Origin: Streptomyces sp. NBC_01197
GTDB taxonomy: Bacteria > Actinomycetota > Actinomycetes > Streptomycetales > Streptomycetaceae
DNA: 64,000 bases
Assembly: GCF_036010505.1 (NCBI RefSeq)
Contig: NZ_CP108569.1
Span: 1,674,001 to 1,738,000 of the forward strand
Reading direction: 5' to 3'
Shown in pieces: positions 26,702 to 37,196 of the stretch. Made by a program: the position numbers and the translations under genes. The first letter of the stretch is position 1; each line of letters begins with the position of its first letter. The notes beneath the pieces are model-generated. The model had not been told where the DNA came from. It saw only the letters and a list, made by a program, of their open reading frames with translations, and did not search any database.

Positions 26702-26845
26702 TCTCATGCCCGGACCCGGGAGGCGCCGACGCCGAGGGCTCAGCTGGGCCCTGATGCGTCATGTGCGGCGCCGGAGCCCTTCAACGGTGCAACCCCGGCA
26801 CCTGAGCGGCCCGCACGCAGCCACGGTCACCGCCAGGGCCTTCCT

Positions 26846-27673
26846 TCAGCTGTGCGACGCCACGGCCTGAGTCATCGCGGACATCCGCGTATAGACACCG
26901 GGGCTCTGCGCCCGCCCGCAGCCCGCTCCCCACGAGACCAGACCGATGAGTCGTCCCCGAGCGACCAGCGGCCCTCCGCTGTCGCCCTGACACGCATCAT
27001 GACCACCCTGGGGCTCACCGGCGCACAGCATGGTCCCCGGCTGGAAAGTACCGCTCGACGCCCCAGGGTAAGCGGACGCGCACTGCGCGTCCGGCAGTAC
27101 GGAGACCCGGGTGGCGTGCAGCCCCGACGGGTAGTTCCCCGTGCCGGCCGTGTCTCCCCAGCCGTAGACGGTCGCATCCGTGCCGGGTTCCTCGGCCGGG
27201 TCGTGCGGCTCGGCGATTCCCATCGCATACGAGGGCGGCAGCGCTTGGGAAAGCCGCAGCACGGCTAGATCTGCCGCATTGCTGACCCGGTCGTACCGTG
27301 GGTCGGTCCAGGTCGACCGCACACGGATCTCGCGGCCGGCCGATGTACGCAGGTCGCTGCGGCCCGCGACGACCGACAGATCATGCACTTGGCCCAGCGG
27401 GGCCCCGAGGACTTCCTGACTCAGACAGTGGGCCGCCGTCACGACCGCCCGCGGCGACACCACCACTCCCCCGCAGAACTGGCCCGCACGACCTCCTCCG
27501 AAGCGCTCACGGCTGGATACCGCGACCACCCAGGGACTGTCGGTCACGGACACCCCCTGGCCGCCGATCACTGCCACCGCAGCAGCGGACGCGGGACCTG
27601 GCACGCCCAGCAGCAGTGCTGTCACGGTCAGCGCCAGCACGCCGGTCAGCGCTCGGACGATAGGACGACACAT
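26846..27673 (-). CDS. Secreted trypsin-like serine protease (S1 family)
   Basis: 275 residues. A Sec signal peptide (about 1-30, ending ASA) is followed by a short propeptide and a mature start at VIGGQGV. The triad is His in VTAAHCLS, Asp in ADLAVLRL and Ser in CQGDSGGPLV. The D-A-C at the specificity pocket (GHDACQGDSGG) indicates trypsin-like cleavage after Arg/Lys. Paired cysteines fit chymotrypsin-fold disulfides. It lies downstream of hrdB on the same strand but is separated by a strong terminator, so it is independently expressed. Confidence 0.92.
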   Translation of the reverse strand: MCRPIVRALTGVLALTVTALLLGVPGPASAAAVAVIGGQGVSVTDSPWVVAVSSRERFGGGRAGQFCGGVVVSPRAVVTAAHCLSQEVLGAPLGQVHDLSVVAGRSDLRTSAGREIRVRSTWTDPRYDRVSNAADLAVLRLSQALPPSYAMGIAEPHDPAEEPGTDATVYGWGDTAGTGNYPSGLHATRVSVLPDAQCASAYPGASSGTFQPGTMLCAGEPQGGHDACQGDSGGPLVARGRLIGLVSWGAGCGRAQSPGVYTRMSAMTQAVASHS

Positions 27674-27753
27674 ACGACTTCCTGACTCTCCAGTGAACTT
27701 GTCTCACTCAGAGTGAATCAGTCTCGTGGCGCATACACCCACACCGGAAACGA

Positions 27754-27799
27754 GAAGCGGGTCCGTATCTCTCGTTACGGAGAGACACGGACCCGCTTC
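27754..27799. terminator. Strong hairpin terminator of hrdB
   Basis: 20-base arms (27754-27773 and 27780-27799) with a single G-T-type mismatch and a 6-base loop, starting 35 bases past the hrdB stop. It insulates the sigma gene from the protease gene. Confidence 0.8.
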
Positions 27800-27833
27800 G
27801 GTGCGTCCTGTGGCGGACTGACGAACCGGCGGA

Positions 27834-29381
27834 CTAGTCGAGGTAGTCGCGCAGTACCTGTGAACGCGACGGGTGGCGCAGCTTTGACATGGTCTTCGAC
27901 TCGATCTGGCGAATGCGCTCACGCGTCACGCCGTAGACCTTGCCGATCTCGTCCAGCGTCTTCGGCTGACCGTCGGTGAGACCGAAGCGCATGGAGACCA
28001 CGCCGGCCTCCCGCTCGGACAGCGTGTCCAGGACCGAGTGCAGCTGTTCCTGGAGGAGCGTGAAGCTGACCGCGTCGGCCGGGACGACCGCCTCGGAGTC
28101 CTCGATGAGGTCACCGAACTCGCTGTCGCCGTCCTCGCCCAGCGGAGTGTGCAGGGAGATCGGCTCACGGCCGTACTTCTGGACCTCGATGACCTTCTCA
28201 GGGGTCATGTCGAGCTCCTTCGCCAGCTCCTCCGGGGTGGGCTCACGGCCCAGGTCCTGGAGCATCTGGCGCTGGACGCGCGCGAGCTTGTTGATGACCT
28301 CGACCATGTGCACCGGGATACGGATGGTGCGGGCCTGGTCGGCCATGGCCCGGGTGATCGCCTGCCGGATCCACCAGGTGGCGTACGTGGAGAACTTGTA
28401 GCCCTTGGTGTAGTCGAACTTCTCGACCGCGCGGATCAGACCGAGGTTGCCCTCCTGGATCAGGTCCAGGAAGAGCATGCCGCGGCCCGTGTAGCGCTTG
28501 GCGAGCGAGACGACCAGACGGAGGTTGGCCTCGAGCAGGTGGTTCTTGGCCCGGCGGCCGTCCTCCGCGATGATCTCCAGCTCACGCTTGAGCTTCGGCG
28601 CGAGCTTGTCGGCGTTGGCCAGCTTGTCCTCGGCGAAGAGGCCGGCCTCGATGCGCTTGGCGAGCTCCACCTCCTGCTCCGCGTTGAGGAGCGGGACCTT
28701 GCCGATCTGCTTCAGATAGTCCTTGACGGGGTCCGCAGTGGCACCGGCGACGGCGACCTGCTGCGCGGGCGCGTCGTCCTCGTCGTCGTCGGAGAGGACG
28801 AAGCCCTTGGCCTCGCCGCCCTCTTCCTCCTCCTCGCCGGCCTTGGCGACCGGGGCCTCCTCGGCGGCCTCGTCGCCGTCGTGGAGCTCGTCGGCATCCT
28901 TCTTGGAGGCGGTCTTCTTGGCCGCGGTCTTCTTGACTGCCGTCTTCTTCGCGGCGGTCTTCTTGGCAGCCGTCTTCTTGGCAGCGGCCTTCTTCGCGGG
29001 CTCGGCGTCGTCAGCCACAGCGTCCACACTGTCGGCAGAAGGAGCGGCAGTGGCCGCCACAGTCCTCGCCGCGGTCGTCTTGACCGCGACGGTCCTGGTG
29101 GCGGTCCGCTTCACCGGGCTCTTCGCTGCGACGCTCTTGCGGGGGCGCTTCGGCGACTCCGCGGCACTGACCATCAGAGTCACACCCTCTTCCTCGAGGA
29201 TCTGGTTGAGGCTGCGCAGAACGTTCTTCCACTGGGTGGCCGGAATCTGGTCAGCCTCGAAGGCCCGGCGTACATCGTCGCCGGCGATCTGCCCATCAGC
29301 CTTTCCCCGCTCGATGAGCGCCATGACAGACTCGGACTCGGCGATCTCCGGCGGGAGAGTACGGGATGTGCTGGCCGACAC
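27834..29381 (-). CDS. hrdB: Principal RNA polymerase sigma factor HrdB (RpoD)
   Basis: 515 residues from GTG 29381, chosen because GAGAGG lies six bases upstream and the product then begins as known HrdB does ([15 protein letters not shown]). Order: a helical N-terminal region; a lysine-rich AAKKT repeat (about 130-161); an acidic stretch (about 162-203); then region 1.2 ([16 protein letters not shown]), 2 ([29 protein letters not shown]), 3 and 4 ([20 protein letters not shown]). It directs most housekeeping transcription. The frame stays open 156 bases upstream, but that part has no similarity to sigma factors. Confidence 0.97.
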   Translation of the reverse strand: MSASTSRTLPPEIAESESVMALIERGKADGQIAGDDVRRAFEADQIPATQWKNVLRSLNQILEEEGVTLMVSAAESPKRPRKSVAAKSPVKRTATRTVAVKTTAARTVAATAAPSADSVDAVADDAEPAKKAAAKKTAAKKTAAKKTAVKKTAAKKTASKKDADELHDGDEAAEEAPVAKAGEEEEEGGEAKGFVLSDDDEDDAPAQQVAVAGATADPVKDYLKQIGKVPLLNAEQEVELAKRIEAGLFAEDKLANADKLAPKLKRELEIIAEDGRRAKNHLLEANLRLVVSLAKRYTGRGMLFLDLIQEGNLGLIRAVEKFDYTKGYKFSTYATWWIRQAITRAMADQARTIRIPVHMVEVINKLARVQRQMLQDLGREPTPEELAKELDMTPEKVIEVQKYGREPISLHTPLGEDGDSEFGDLIEDSEAVVPADAVSFTLLQEQLHSVLDTLSEREAGVVSMRFGLTDGQPKTLDEIGKVYGVTRERIRQIESKTMSKLRHPSRSQVLRDYLD

Positions 29382-29712
29382 GAACAACCTCTCGAAACGA
29401 TGGAAACGGCTTCCGGCTCCGCCCTTGAGGGGCCTGGAACCGACGACCGCCGGCTGGGGATGTACCGACGGCGCGGGCTGAGCTTCGGAGCTGTACAGCG
29501 CCGCCAACGACGCCTGCATTCCCTCTTCGGCTACCACCTCTTAGGTCATCGCGCTGCCTCAAAGAGTGTTACGCCCAATCCGCGTGGCCCGAGTCACACC
29601 TTATTCGCGACATACGGCTCCCCAAGGGACGCTTACCCATAATTACGCCGCCGGACCCCCCTGGGATCCGGCGACACCGGTTCGGCCCCCGCACCCCGGC
29701 CGCGCCGCGCGA
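29382..29712. other. hrdB leader and promoter region
   Basis: 331 bases between whiH and hrdB. It has no separate gene, but an open frame in phase with hrdB extends to 29537, consistent with a long 5' leader. A weak hairpin (29649-29655 with 29667-29673) follows whiH. I could not place promoter hexamers with confidence. Confidence 0.4.
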
Positions 29713-30597
29713 TCAGTGCACGCGCGGCGCGGGAACGACGCGCTCCACCTCCGGGTGGACGGTCAGCAGTTGACGCATGGCCGCCTCCGCGGCCTGCGGG
29801 TCGTTCGCGGCGAGCGCGTCGGCGATACGTGCGTGGTGGACGAGAGAGATCTCGGTGGGACGGTCACACCCCGTGACGGGGCCACCCGATACCTGGAGGG
29901 CGCCCGAGACGATGCCCGAGAGGTGCTCCAGCATGCGATTGCCCGCGAGCTGGATCAGCAGGGCGTGGAACTCGGCATCGGCACGGGAAAAGGTGACCCC
30001 GTCACCCTGAGCCAGAGCGTGGCTCATGATTTCGACCATGTCCGCGAGACGCTGCTGCATGTCCTCACGCCCATGCCCGGCAGCCAGGCGCGCGGCCAGC
30101 GGCTCGATCGTCCAGCGCAGCTCGCTCAGCTCCCGTCGCTGGTCGTCACGCTGCGGCCCGAATGCCCGCCATTCGATGATGTCCGGGTCCAGCAGATTCC
30201 AGTCGCTGACCGGGCGGACCCGGGTACCGACATTGGGACGGGCGCTGACCAGGCCCTTGGCCTCAAGGACGCGCAAGGACTCCCGCACGACCGTGCGGGA
30301 CACCTCGAAGCGCTGTCCGATCTCCTCGGGAACCAGCGGACGGTCGGCACCGAGGTCGCCGGAGACAATCATCTGGCCGAGCTGCTGAACCAGCTGACCG
30401 TGCAGACCGCGGCCGCGACTGCCCGTCGCCCGTCGGCCCGCCCTGCCCATCTCGGCGTCGCCGCCCCAGGAAGGGGCTCCGGCACGGCCGGCGCCGGGCG
30501 CCTCTGCGTACGGATAGCGGTCGAGTTCACCCGAGCCTGCGAGGCCGGACTCGGCAGAGCGGGCGGTGGTCATCATGGAGTGCGCAAGGGTAGTCAC
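29713..30597 (-). CDS. whiH: Sporulation regulator WhiH (GntR family, FCD type)
   Basis: 294 residues from GTG 30597 (AAAGGA just upstream). The N-terminal 80 residues are family-specific (MMTTARSAESGLAGSGELDR); then comes the GntR winged helix (EEIGQRFEVSRTVVRESLRVLE) and an FCD domain with metal-site histidines (DAEFHALLI, VHHARIADAL). The sequence agrees closely with remembered Streptomyces WhiH, and it precedes hrdB as in S. coelicolor. WhiH is needed for sporulation septation in aerial hyphae and is itself controlled by the sporulation sigma WhiG. No WhiG promoter was assigned here. Confidence 0.93.
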   Translation of the reverse strand: MTTLAHSMMTTARSAESGLAGSGELDRYPYAEAPGAGRAGAPSWGGDAEMGRAGRRATGSRGRGLHGQLVQQLGQMIVSGDLGADRPLVPEEIGQRFEVSRTVVRESLRVLEAKGLVSARPNVGTRVRPVSDWNLLDPDIIEWRAFGPQRDDQRRELSELRWTIEPLAARLAAGHGREDMQQRLADMVEIMSHALAQGDGVTFSRADAEFHALLIQLAGNRMLEHLSGIVSGALQVSGGPVTGCDRPTEISLVHHARIADALAANDPQAAEAAMRQLLTVHPEVERVVPAPRVH

Positions 30598-30757
30598 GCA
30601 TCCTTTGTCGGCGCGCCTCGGGCCCCCCTTGAGGTCTTTGGTGAAAAGCACACGAAAGGGTGATCATCGGCCTCCCTGCAATTGACGCCTTATCGGAAAG
30701 AACCCGGGCATTCCCCTAGGAGTTGCGTGCAAGGCGCCATCAAGCGGGCCTGGACGG

Positions 30758-32662
30758 TCACCAACGGGCCCTGCCCCGAAGGCCGGTGAACAGATACGCG
30801 CACAGGAGGGCCGCGAGCGACAGCGCGAGGGCCACGCCGACGGGCTGCGACAGGAGGCGGAGAGCCGCGATCAGCCAGCGGTCCGTCTCGTGGGGCCACA
30901 CCCACGCGAGTTCGCGGAGCCTGGCGGGGAGCCCCGCGACCGAGCGGGCGGCTGGTGCCGCCAGGGCCGCCTGCACCAGCGGCACGACGGCGACCGGTAC
31001 CGACAGCACGGCGGCCAGCCCCGCGGTCGTACTCCTGAAGACGCCCGCACCCAGCAGCCCCGCCCATGCGCAGCCGACCGTCAGACCCGACCAACCCACG
31101 ACCAGCGAAGGCCAGTTCTGTGGGATACCACCCAAGACGCCGCCGTACACCAGCCGGAGGGCCCCTGCGTCGACCACGGCCGTGAGCAGGGCCAGCAGGA
31201 GGGCCGTCGCACCCGATACTGCGAGTTTGGCGACCAGCAGGCCGAACCGCCCAGAGACACCACCGCGGCCCACAGCCAGCGCCGGGTACCGGAATTCGTC
31301 GCCGAACGCGAGAGCGCCCAGCAGTCCCGCCGCGAAGGCCGCGGGCGGCAGCGGAAGCAGATCGGGCCACGCCATCAGCAGATGGGAGAGCGGCGTCTGC
31401 CCGGTCCTGGCGAGTGCGACGGACAGCGCGATGGAGAGGGGGAGGATGACGCTCACGACGAGAAGAGCCGTCCGGACGCCGAAGACTCGCCGCAGCTCGT
31501 AACGGAGCGGCCTGCACGGCCCCCTGGCCGGGAGCGGAGTGATCACCGGCTGCTGCTCGGAGAGTTCGGATCGCGCCGCGATCAGCGACTGGAGCTCCGG
31601 GAGTGCGGACCGGGCCGCGAGTACGGGGGCGTCGGCAGCGGGACCCGCGGAGCCGAAGGGCCCGCGATCGGATCCACCGTAGGGGGGTCCATCGGGGCCG
31701 GGCGCTTCGGAGTGGAAGGTTCGGGACTCGGAGGGTTCGGGCTCGGAGCCGGACGTGCCGGGAGTCAGAGCGCCGGCCTCACCCGTCGGGCCCATGTCGC
31801 CGGTCTCGTCGGCGAGCTGGTGGATCAGGACGCCGTTCCGAAACGCCGCCTCACCGACCTCGGCGCAACTGCTGCCGTAGACGGAGAGCCTGCTGCCGCC
31901 CTCCATCACAACTTCCACCGAGCGGTGCCCCTCGCGGGCCTCACGGCCGAGCAGTCCGGCAAGGCGTGCCGGGTGAGGTGTACGTACGGCGACCCGGGGG
32001 CGGAGCCGGGTGCGGGCGAACTCTGCGCCCTCCTGGTCCGCCGCCAGCCGTCCGGCGTCGATGGTGACGACATGATCGGCCGTGCGGGCCGCCGCCTTGG
32101 GGTCGCTCGTGGTGTACAGAACAGTGCCGCCCTGGGCCGCGTGGTCGCGGAGCACGCCGAAGAGCCAACTGCTGTCGCGTGGCGAGAGTCCTTCGGTGGG
32201 TTCGTCCAGGACAAGCGTCTGCGGGTCGGCGAGCAGGGCGACCGCGAGGCCGAGCCTGCGGTCCATCCCGTGAGAGAGCGAGCCGAGCCGCTGATCCGCG
32301 AGGCTGACGAGATCCACGCCTTCGAGCAGTTCGTCGGCGCGCGAGGCCGGCATCCCCGTCACAGCACAGAGCATGCGCAGCTGTCCGCGCACGGTACGCG
32401 TGGGGTTCCCGGGCACATCACCGAGCAGGGTTCCCACTTCGGCGGCCGGGCGGGCGATCCGGTGCAGCGGAAGACCCCGGAAGTAGGTGACGCCACGCCC
32501 GTGGTCCAGTTCGAGCATCAGCCGCAGGGCGGTGGTCTTACCGGCGCCCTGGGCGCCGAGTAGTGCCGTGATCTGCCCGGGTTCGGCCTCGAAGGTCAGA
32601 TCGTCCACCGCGGGTGGCAGATCCCGGCGGGGGTGGCTGGTGAGTCCGACGGCCTGGAGCAT
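30758..32662 (-). CDS. ABC transporter, ATPase and ABC-2-type permease in one chain
   Basis: 634 residues. The N-terminal ATPase (about 1-235) has an unusual Walker A GAQGAGKT (usually GPNGAGKT), a weak signature SLSHGMDRR in place of LSGGQ, and a standard Walker B TLVLDEPTEG. A linker of about 130 residues, rich in Gly, Pro, Ser and Glu, follows. From about 390 on there are six or so hydrophobic segments of an ABC-2-like permease. GGGAG lies six bases before the ATG. Such half-size fusions usually export drugs or lipids. Next to whiH on the same strand, with a 160-base gap. Substrate unknown. Confidence 0.85.
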   Translation of the reverse strand: MLQAVGLTSHPRRDLPPAVDDLTFEAEPGQITALLGAQGAGKTTALRLMLELDHGRGVTYFRGLPLHRIARPAAEVGTLLGDVPGNPTRTVRGQLRMLCAVTGMPASRADELLEGVDLVSLADQRLGSLSHGMDRRLGLAVALLADPQTLVLDEPTEGLSPRDSSWLFGVLRDHAAQGGTVLYTTSDPKAAARTADHVVTIDAGRLAADQEGAEFARTRLRPRVAVRTPHPARLAGLLGREAREGHRSVEVVMEGGSRLSVYGSSCAEVGEAAFRNGVLIHQLADETGDMGPTGEAGALTPGTSGSEPEPSESRTFHSEAPGPDGPPYGGSDRGPFGSAGPAADAPVLAARSALPELQSLIAARSELSEQQPVITPLPARGPCRPLRYELRRVFGVRTALLVVSVILPLSIALSVALARTGQTPLSHLLMAWPDLLPLPPAAFAAGLLGALAFGDEFRYPALAVGRGGVSGRFGLLVAKLAVSGATALLLALLTAVVDAGALRLVYGGVLGGIPQNWPSLVVGWSGLTVGCAWAGLLGAGVFRSTTAGLAAVLSVPVAVVPLVQAALAAPAARSVAGLPARLRELAWVWPHETDRWLIAALRLLSQPVGVALALSLAALLCAYLFTGLRGRARW

Positions 32663-32763
32663 CGCTTTCTCCCGCGGGTAGCAGGGCCGCCGGGCGGCAT
32701 GGGCGGCTACCGAAGCAAGATAACGCGACTTTTCGGACTTTTGGTGCAGCGTGGCAGTAGTTC

Positions 32764-33534
32764 TCAGACCTCGGGGCGGAGCATCGGGGGGTTGAGCAGC
32801 GTCGCACCTCCCGCTCTGAACAATTGCGCGGGGCGACCGCCCTGGCGGGTCGTGGTGCCGCCCGAGGGAACGAGGAAGCCCGGTGTACCGGTGACCTTGC
32901 GGTGGAAATTACGGGGATCGAGGACCACGCCCCACACCGCCTCGTACACCCGGCGGAGCTCGCCGACCGTGAACTCCTGAGGGCAGAAGGCGGTGGCCAG
33001 CGAGGAGTACTCGATCTTCGACCGGGCTCTCTCCACACCGTCCGCGAGAATCCGCGCGTGATCGAAGGCAAGGAGCTCGGGTGGCTCGGCAGCCCTGACG
33101 ACGGCTCCCTGCTGACCCAGCAGGACCTCGACGGGAGCCCACCGGGCACTGTGGGCGTCGCCACCGGCGCGGGGCGCGGGCAAGTCGGGCGCGAGTGCCA
33201 GATGGGCCACACTGACGACCCTCATGCGAGGGTCGCGCTTCGGGTCGCCGTAGGTGCCCAGCTGTTCGAGGTGTGCGCCGTTGCCCGGAGCGGGGACCGG
33301 GGCCGAGGGATCGAGGGCGCACAGCCCGGTCTCCTCAGCCAGCTCCCGAGCAGCGGCTGCGCCGAGGTCCTCGTCCGTTTTGACGAAACCGCCGGGCAGC
33401 GCCCACCGGCCCTGGTAGGGCGCCTCCCCGCGGCGCACAGCCAGTGCGCACAGCGCATGACTGCGCACCGTGAGCACGACCAGATCGACGGTGACAGCGA
33501 AAGGCGGAAAGGCCGACGGGTCGTAGGGCGACAT
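32764..33534 (-). CDS. Nudix hydrolase with NrtR-like winged-helix C-terminus
   Basis: 256 residues from ATG 33534 ([19 protein letters not shown]). The Nudix box is complete: [24 protein letters not shown]. The C-terminal 80 residues ([35 protein letters not shown]) form the winged helix of the NrtR family, which regulates NAD metabolism by binding ADP-ribose. Because the Nudix catalytic glutamates are kept, it may hydrolyse ADP-ribose or related compounds as well as bind DNA. TCGTC-5-GACGA just upstream of the start could be its site. No NAD biosynthesis gene is adjacent. Confidence 0.87.
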   Translation of the reverse strand: MSPYDPSAFPPFAVTVDLVVLTVRSHALCALAVRRGEAPYQGRWALPGGFVKTDEDLGAAAARELAEETGLCALDPSAPVPAPGNGAHLEQLGTYGDPKRDPRMRVVSVAHLALAPDLPAPRAGGDAHSARWAPVEVLLGQQGAVVRAAEPPELLAFDHARILADGVERARSKIEYSSLATAFCPQEFTVGELRRVYEAVWGVVLDPRNFHRKVTGTPGFLVPSGGTTTRQGGRPAQLFRAGGATLLNPPMLRPEV

Positions 33535-33629
33535 GCCATGATCATAGTCGTCTCTCTGACGATAAACACGCCCTTCGGTATCCACAGTGTTCTCCAATTC
33601 ACCCGTACTCCGGCGCTCCTCAAGCCCGT

Positions 33630-35666
33630 TCACAGCCCCAGCTGGAGTCCGGCGGCAGCTTCCTCGACCATCCCGAGGCCCAGCCTGCTGATACGCACGG
33701 AGAAGGGCTCTCCAGCCACCGACAGCCCTGACATCTGGATCGCCCCGAGTGGGGCGCTGCCCATCGGCCGGAGTGCGACCGTTGCTGCCGGAACATCGGG
33801 ACGGATCCCCGCGAGAGTCGTGAGCAGCTGGATCCCGGCGGCAGCGGAGACAGCCGCCGGACGGCAGGCCGCCGGATGCGGGAGTGGGACGCTGTCCTCC
33901 GTCCGCTGCACGCCGGCATACATCTCGGGAAGCCGGTGGCCGAAGGTATCGGCCGCAGCGAGCACTCCGCCCAGCAACGAACACGCCTCTTTCTCGAATC
34001 CCGAGGCGGCCAGCCCAGCTACCGCGACAGCCGTCTCATGCACGCGCACGGCGCCACCCCGGTGCCCGAACGGATTGTGGCCCCGCTCTCTGGCACCGAG
34101 GCTGCGGAGCCCCCAGCCGGAATCCATCGCCGGACCGCCCAGGAGTCTGGCCACCTGCTCCGTCCGCACCTTGTCCAGCAGCCCCTCGGCGAAGCTGCCA
34201 CCGCCAAGCAGACCGGTGTCAAGAAGATGAGCCGTCCCGGCACCCAGATGCGGAACCAGTTGGCCGTCGGGGGTACGTGCGGCCGCGGGCCTGCCACCCG
34301 TTCGGTCCTCGATCCAGAACGTCTGCCGGAACCGGCTGCGGAGCGTGCCGGCCCACTCGCGCCAGCCGTCCGCGCCTGGACGGCCGCACTCGTCGAGCAG
34401 CTCGGCCGCGAGCACCGCGGCGCGGTGGGCATGCGCCTGCGTCTCCGCGCGCTGCAAACCTCCGGCTCCGGGCTCGCCGAGCAGACACTCCTCATCCGCC
34501 GCCGCGCGGAGCCACGCGAGACAGCGCTCTGCCGCGGGGAGCAGCCCTGCCACCTCCCGCTCGGGCAGCCCCCAGCGTCGGGCCTCCGCCAGCAGCACAG
34601 GAAAGAGCAGCGTCGCCTCCATCCCTGTACAGCTGGGCGGCAGATGAGGGCCGGCGTCCCTGAGTGGCCCCGGGATACGCCCAGCACCGGGCCCGGCTCC
34701 CCCGAGCTGTGTGCGGGCGAGTCTGCGCAGCGTGGCGGCGGCAAGACGGGTACCGAGGGGAAGCGTCATCCGGGCGGTCCAGAGGATCTCCGCGGGCGCG
34801 AACCCACAGCGCCATGGCACGCCCGCCACCGGGTAGATGTCGACGGGGTGGCCCGGATCTCGGACCAGCATCGCCCGCAGATCCTCCAGACTGGTGCGCA
34901 TCAGTTTTTGCGCCCGGGGATCGTCGCCGTCCGCGCTCGCCGGGGACAGCACACCTCCGAGCAGCGGGCCCGCCGGGCGGGACGGCGCGTCCGCGCGGAT
35001 CCGGAGTTCGATGTTCCTGGAACCTCCCGGCGGCAGTTCGAGCTTCCATCTGAGCAGCCCTGTGGCGGCCAGCGAATCCTCCGGCGGAGGGTCTGCCGTG
35101 ACAACGGCATGGCGCCCCTCTCCCGACCAGCGCAGACCGGCTCCGTGGACACTGGCCGGCAGTTCCGCCCCCGGAGATCCGGCCGCGACGGCTCCCAGGA
35201 ACGCCAGGTCCGTACCGAGCCCGATCTCCACCGGCACCCGCAGAGTCCGGTCCGAGGCACTGCGCAGTGTGATCCGCTCCGTGCCATCGGCGGAGCGCAG
35301 GCGCTCCACGATCAGCTCGGGATCGGGCCCGACGGCGCCGGGCAGACGCACCACAGCGACGAACCGGGCTCGCCCTGCTCCGATCAACCCGCCCCGGACT
35401 GCGACCGGTTCACGCCCGGACACCCGAACATGACAGCGGGAGAGGAGGCGTCGCCCCGACTGGTAGTAGCCGTCGAAGCCCTGGCCGGTCAATTGCCCGT
35501 GAGCAGGCGAAATGGCCAGTCCGGGGAGGCCCACGCAGATCAACGCGTTGTGTACGGAGGGCAGTTCACTTCGCCGGCGTGGACCTGCGGGCATGACCGC
35601 GGGAGCGGGCCCTGCCGAATGGTCTCCGGCTGCCCCGCGGGTTCCTGAAGGGACGCTGAGAGCCAT
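33630..35666 (-). CDS. Glycogen-debranching-type protein (GDE N-terminal domain plus six-hairpin domain)
   Basis: 678 residues, AGGAGG six bases before the ATG. The N-terminal beta domain ([17 protein letters not shown], then [17 protein letters not shown]) is that of amylo-alpha-1,6-glucosidase-like proteins. The C-terminal (alpha/alpha)6 part has [19 protein letters not shown] and [27 protein letters not shown], with late motifs of the family (PEMYAG). Related proteins act on alpha-1,6 links in glycogen or oligosaccharides. The region around the usual acid residues is less conserved, so catalysis is uncertain. No signal peptide. Confidence 0.82.
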   Translation of the reverse strand: MALSVPSGTRGAAGDHSAGPAPAVMPAGPRRRSELPSVHNALICVGLPGLAISPAHGQLTGQGFDGYYQSGRRLLSRCHVRVSGREPVAVRGGLIGAGRARFVAVVRLPGAVGPDPELIVERLRSADGTERITLRSASDRTLRVPVEIGLGTDLAFLGAVAAGSPGAELPASVHGAGLRWSGEGRHAVVTADPPPEDSLAATGLLRWKLELPPGGSRNIELRIRADAPSRPAGPLLGGVLSPASADGDDPRAQKLMRTSLEDLRAMLVRDPGHPVDIYPVAGVPWRCGFAPAEILWTARMTLPLGTRLAAATLRRLARTQLGGAGPGAGRIPGPLRDAGPHLPPSCTGMEATLLFPVLLAEARRWGLPEREVAGLLPAAERCLAWLRAAADEECLLGEPGAGGLQRAETQAHAHRAAVLAAELLDECGRPGADGWREWAGTLRSRFRQTFWIEDRTGGRPAAARTPDGQLVPHLGAGTAHLLDTGLLGGGSFAEGLLDKVRTEQVARLLGGPAMDSGWGLRSLGARERGHNPFGHRGGAVRVHETAVAVAGLAASGFEKEACSLLGGVLAAADTFGHRLPEMYAGVQRTEDSVPLPHPAACRPAAVSAAAGIQLLTTLAGIRPDVPAATVALRPMGSAPLGAIQMSGLSVAGEPFSVRISRLGLGMVEEAAAGLQLGL

Positions 35667-35789
35667 CTTCCGCCTCCTGAGCGCTACGGCCGGTTGCGGC
35701 GGAGCTCCCGGCGCGGACCGCCGCGCACCGCCATCGGGATGAACGGCGCCGGACGTGGCCGGGTCACGGCCGTACCTGTGTCCCGCCCC

Positions 35790-37085
35790 TCATCGCCCAG
35801 TCCGCGATCCGCGCTGACCGGTGCGGCGGCGCGACCGACCGCGCCCGGCGGGCGGCCCCGGCCGGTCGGTTCCCGGGAGGGTGTCCTGGCGGGCACCCGG
35901 CGGTTTGGGAGAAGTACGCCGGCCGCTGAGCGCGGGCGGCTTACCCGATGCCACCCGGCTGCTCCGCTCCCGGCGCAGGCAGTGCCGGAGTGCCTCGGGG
36001 TCGAGCCCTTCATTGCACGCCTGGTGAAGCAGTCGGGCAAAAATGTACTCGGGGTCGAGGGCCAGAGCTCGCCCCAGGGCCACCCGGGCACCCGGTTCGT
36101 CACCCGTCGACCAGGCCACCCAACCCGCGAGGGTCAGTGGGGCCGCGGCGTATTCGGCGTACGGGCCGACACAGCGGCGTGCCAGGGCCCGCCACAGCCG
36201 CACGACCGACGCGGCGGACGGTCCTTCCATCCACTCGGCGGCACGGTCGCGGGTCGTTCGGTCCTGGAGCCCGAGAAGGACCAGAGCGGCCTCATCGTCG
36301 GTGATGAGCGCATCGTCCGCCGTATCGGCCTCTGCCCAGCCCGGCGGCTGCGGCGTCCGCCCGATGCGGCGGACGAGTCGCCGGGCAGTGTCCAGCGTCT
36401 CCTGTCCGACCTGTTCACGGTCGGCACCGGCCAGGATCCTCGGCACCAGAGCACCAGCCGCCTCGTCCAGGGCACGTTCCTGTGCCGCCGTGCGGGGCGG
36501 CTGCCACGGGGTGAGCCTGGCCTCCATCTCCTGGAGTGATCCTCGCACCTGGATTCCCGCGTACGCCGCGGCCGCGGCCATCACCGAAGTGCCGGGCAGG
36601 GCCATGGCGTTCCCGTCGGAAGGGCAGCACCGAGTGTCGGGGCAGCAGTAGGAGAAGAACCTGCCGTCGGAGATACAGAGGGCTTCGGGAACAGGCACGT
36701 CTCGGGCACCGCAGGCCGTACGCAGATGCTGCGCGAACGGACGAAGCCGCTCCATGACGTCCGCCGGGGTCTCCCCCGGGCCCGGGTCCTGACAGAGGAA
36801 GACGATGATGCCCTCCGGCCGCCTGCCTCGGCTCTCGCTACCGGTGACCAGCCCGTCGGCGAGCTGGTCGGCGACCGGCTGCCATTCCTGCGGCGAACGT
36901 GGGATACCGAGCCTGAGGCGTCCGCCGAAACGGCCACGGACTCCGTGCAGAGCGACCATTACAACCGAGTTGGTCGGATGAAAGCCCAGCAGATAGGGCA
37001 GCGCGTCGGCGAGTTCGGCAGGGCCGCGCAGCGTGACCTGTTCCTGGACGGGCGAAGGACCGTTGGTTTCGTCGTGCTTGTTCAT
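35790..37085 (-). CDS. DUF4192 family protein
   Basis: 431 residues from ATG 37085 (MNKHDETNGPSP). The DUF4192 core covers about 15-370: RGPAELADALPYLLGFHPTNSVVMVAL, then IIVFLCQDPG, and FFSYCCPDTRCCPSDG, a cysteine-rich patch typical of the family. The C-terminal 60 residues are basic and Pro/Arg-rich. The family is common in actinobacteria with no known function. Upstream, the frame is open into a truncated epimerase, so a fusion product of about 600 residues starting at 37592 is possible. A palindrome of two DnaA-box-like halves lies 37-61 bases upstream. Confidence 0.85.
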   Translation of the reverse strand: MNKHDETNGPSPVQEQVTLRGPAELADALPYLLGFHPTNSVVMVALHGVRGRFGGRLRLGIPRSPQEWQPVADQLADGLVTGSESRGRRPEGIIVFLCQDPGPGETPADVMERLRPFAQHLRTACGARDVPVPEALCISDGRFFSYCCPDTRCCPSDGNAMALPGTSVMAAAAAYAGIQVRGSLQEMEARLTPWQPPRTAAQERALDEAAGALVPRILAGADREQVGQETLDTARRLVRRIGRTPQPPGWAEADTADDALITDDEAALVLLGLQDRTTRDRAAEWMEGPSAASVVRLWRALARRCVGPYAEYAAAPLTLAGWVAWSTGDEPGARVALGRALALDPEYIFARLLHQACNEGLDPEALRHCLRRERSSRVASGKPPALSGRRTSPKPPGARQDTLPGTDRPGPPAGRGRSRRRTGQRGSRTGR

Positions 37086-37122
37086 GGCTCGAAGATCCCG
37101 CGATCCGTCCGAGTCCGCGACC

Positions 37123-37146
37123 CCTGTGGATAACGTTATCCACAGG
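37123..37146. promoter_or_regulatory. 24-base perfect palindrome made of two inverted DnaA-box-like sequences
   Basis: Left half CCTGTGGATAAC, right half GTTATCCACAGG. Each half contains TTATCCACA, identical to the high-affinity E. coli DnaA box; the usual Streptomyces box is TTGTCCACA. It sits just upstream of the DUF4192 gene, where a promoter would be. It may bind DnaA or an unrelated dimeric regulator. Confidence 0.7.
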
Positions 37147-37196
37147 CCGACTGGATCCAGCAGTGCTGTGACCGAACGGCCTCGACTGCACACCGA

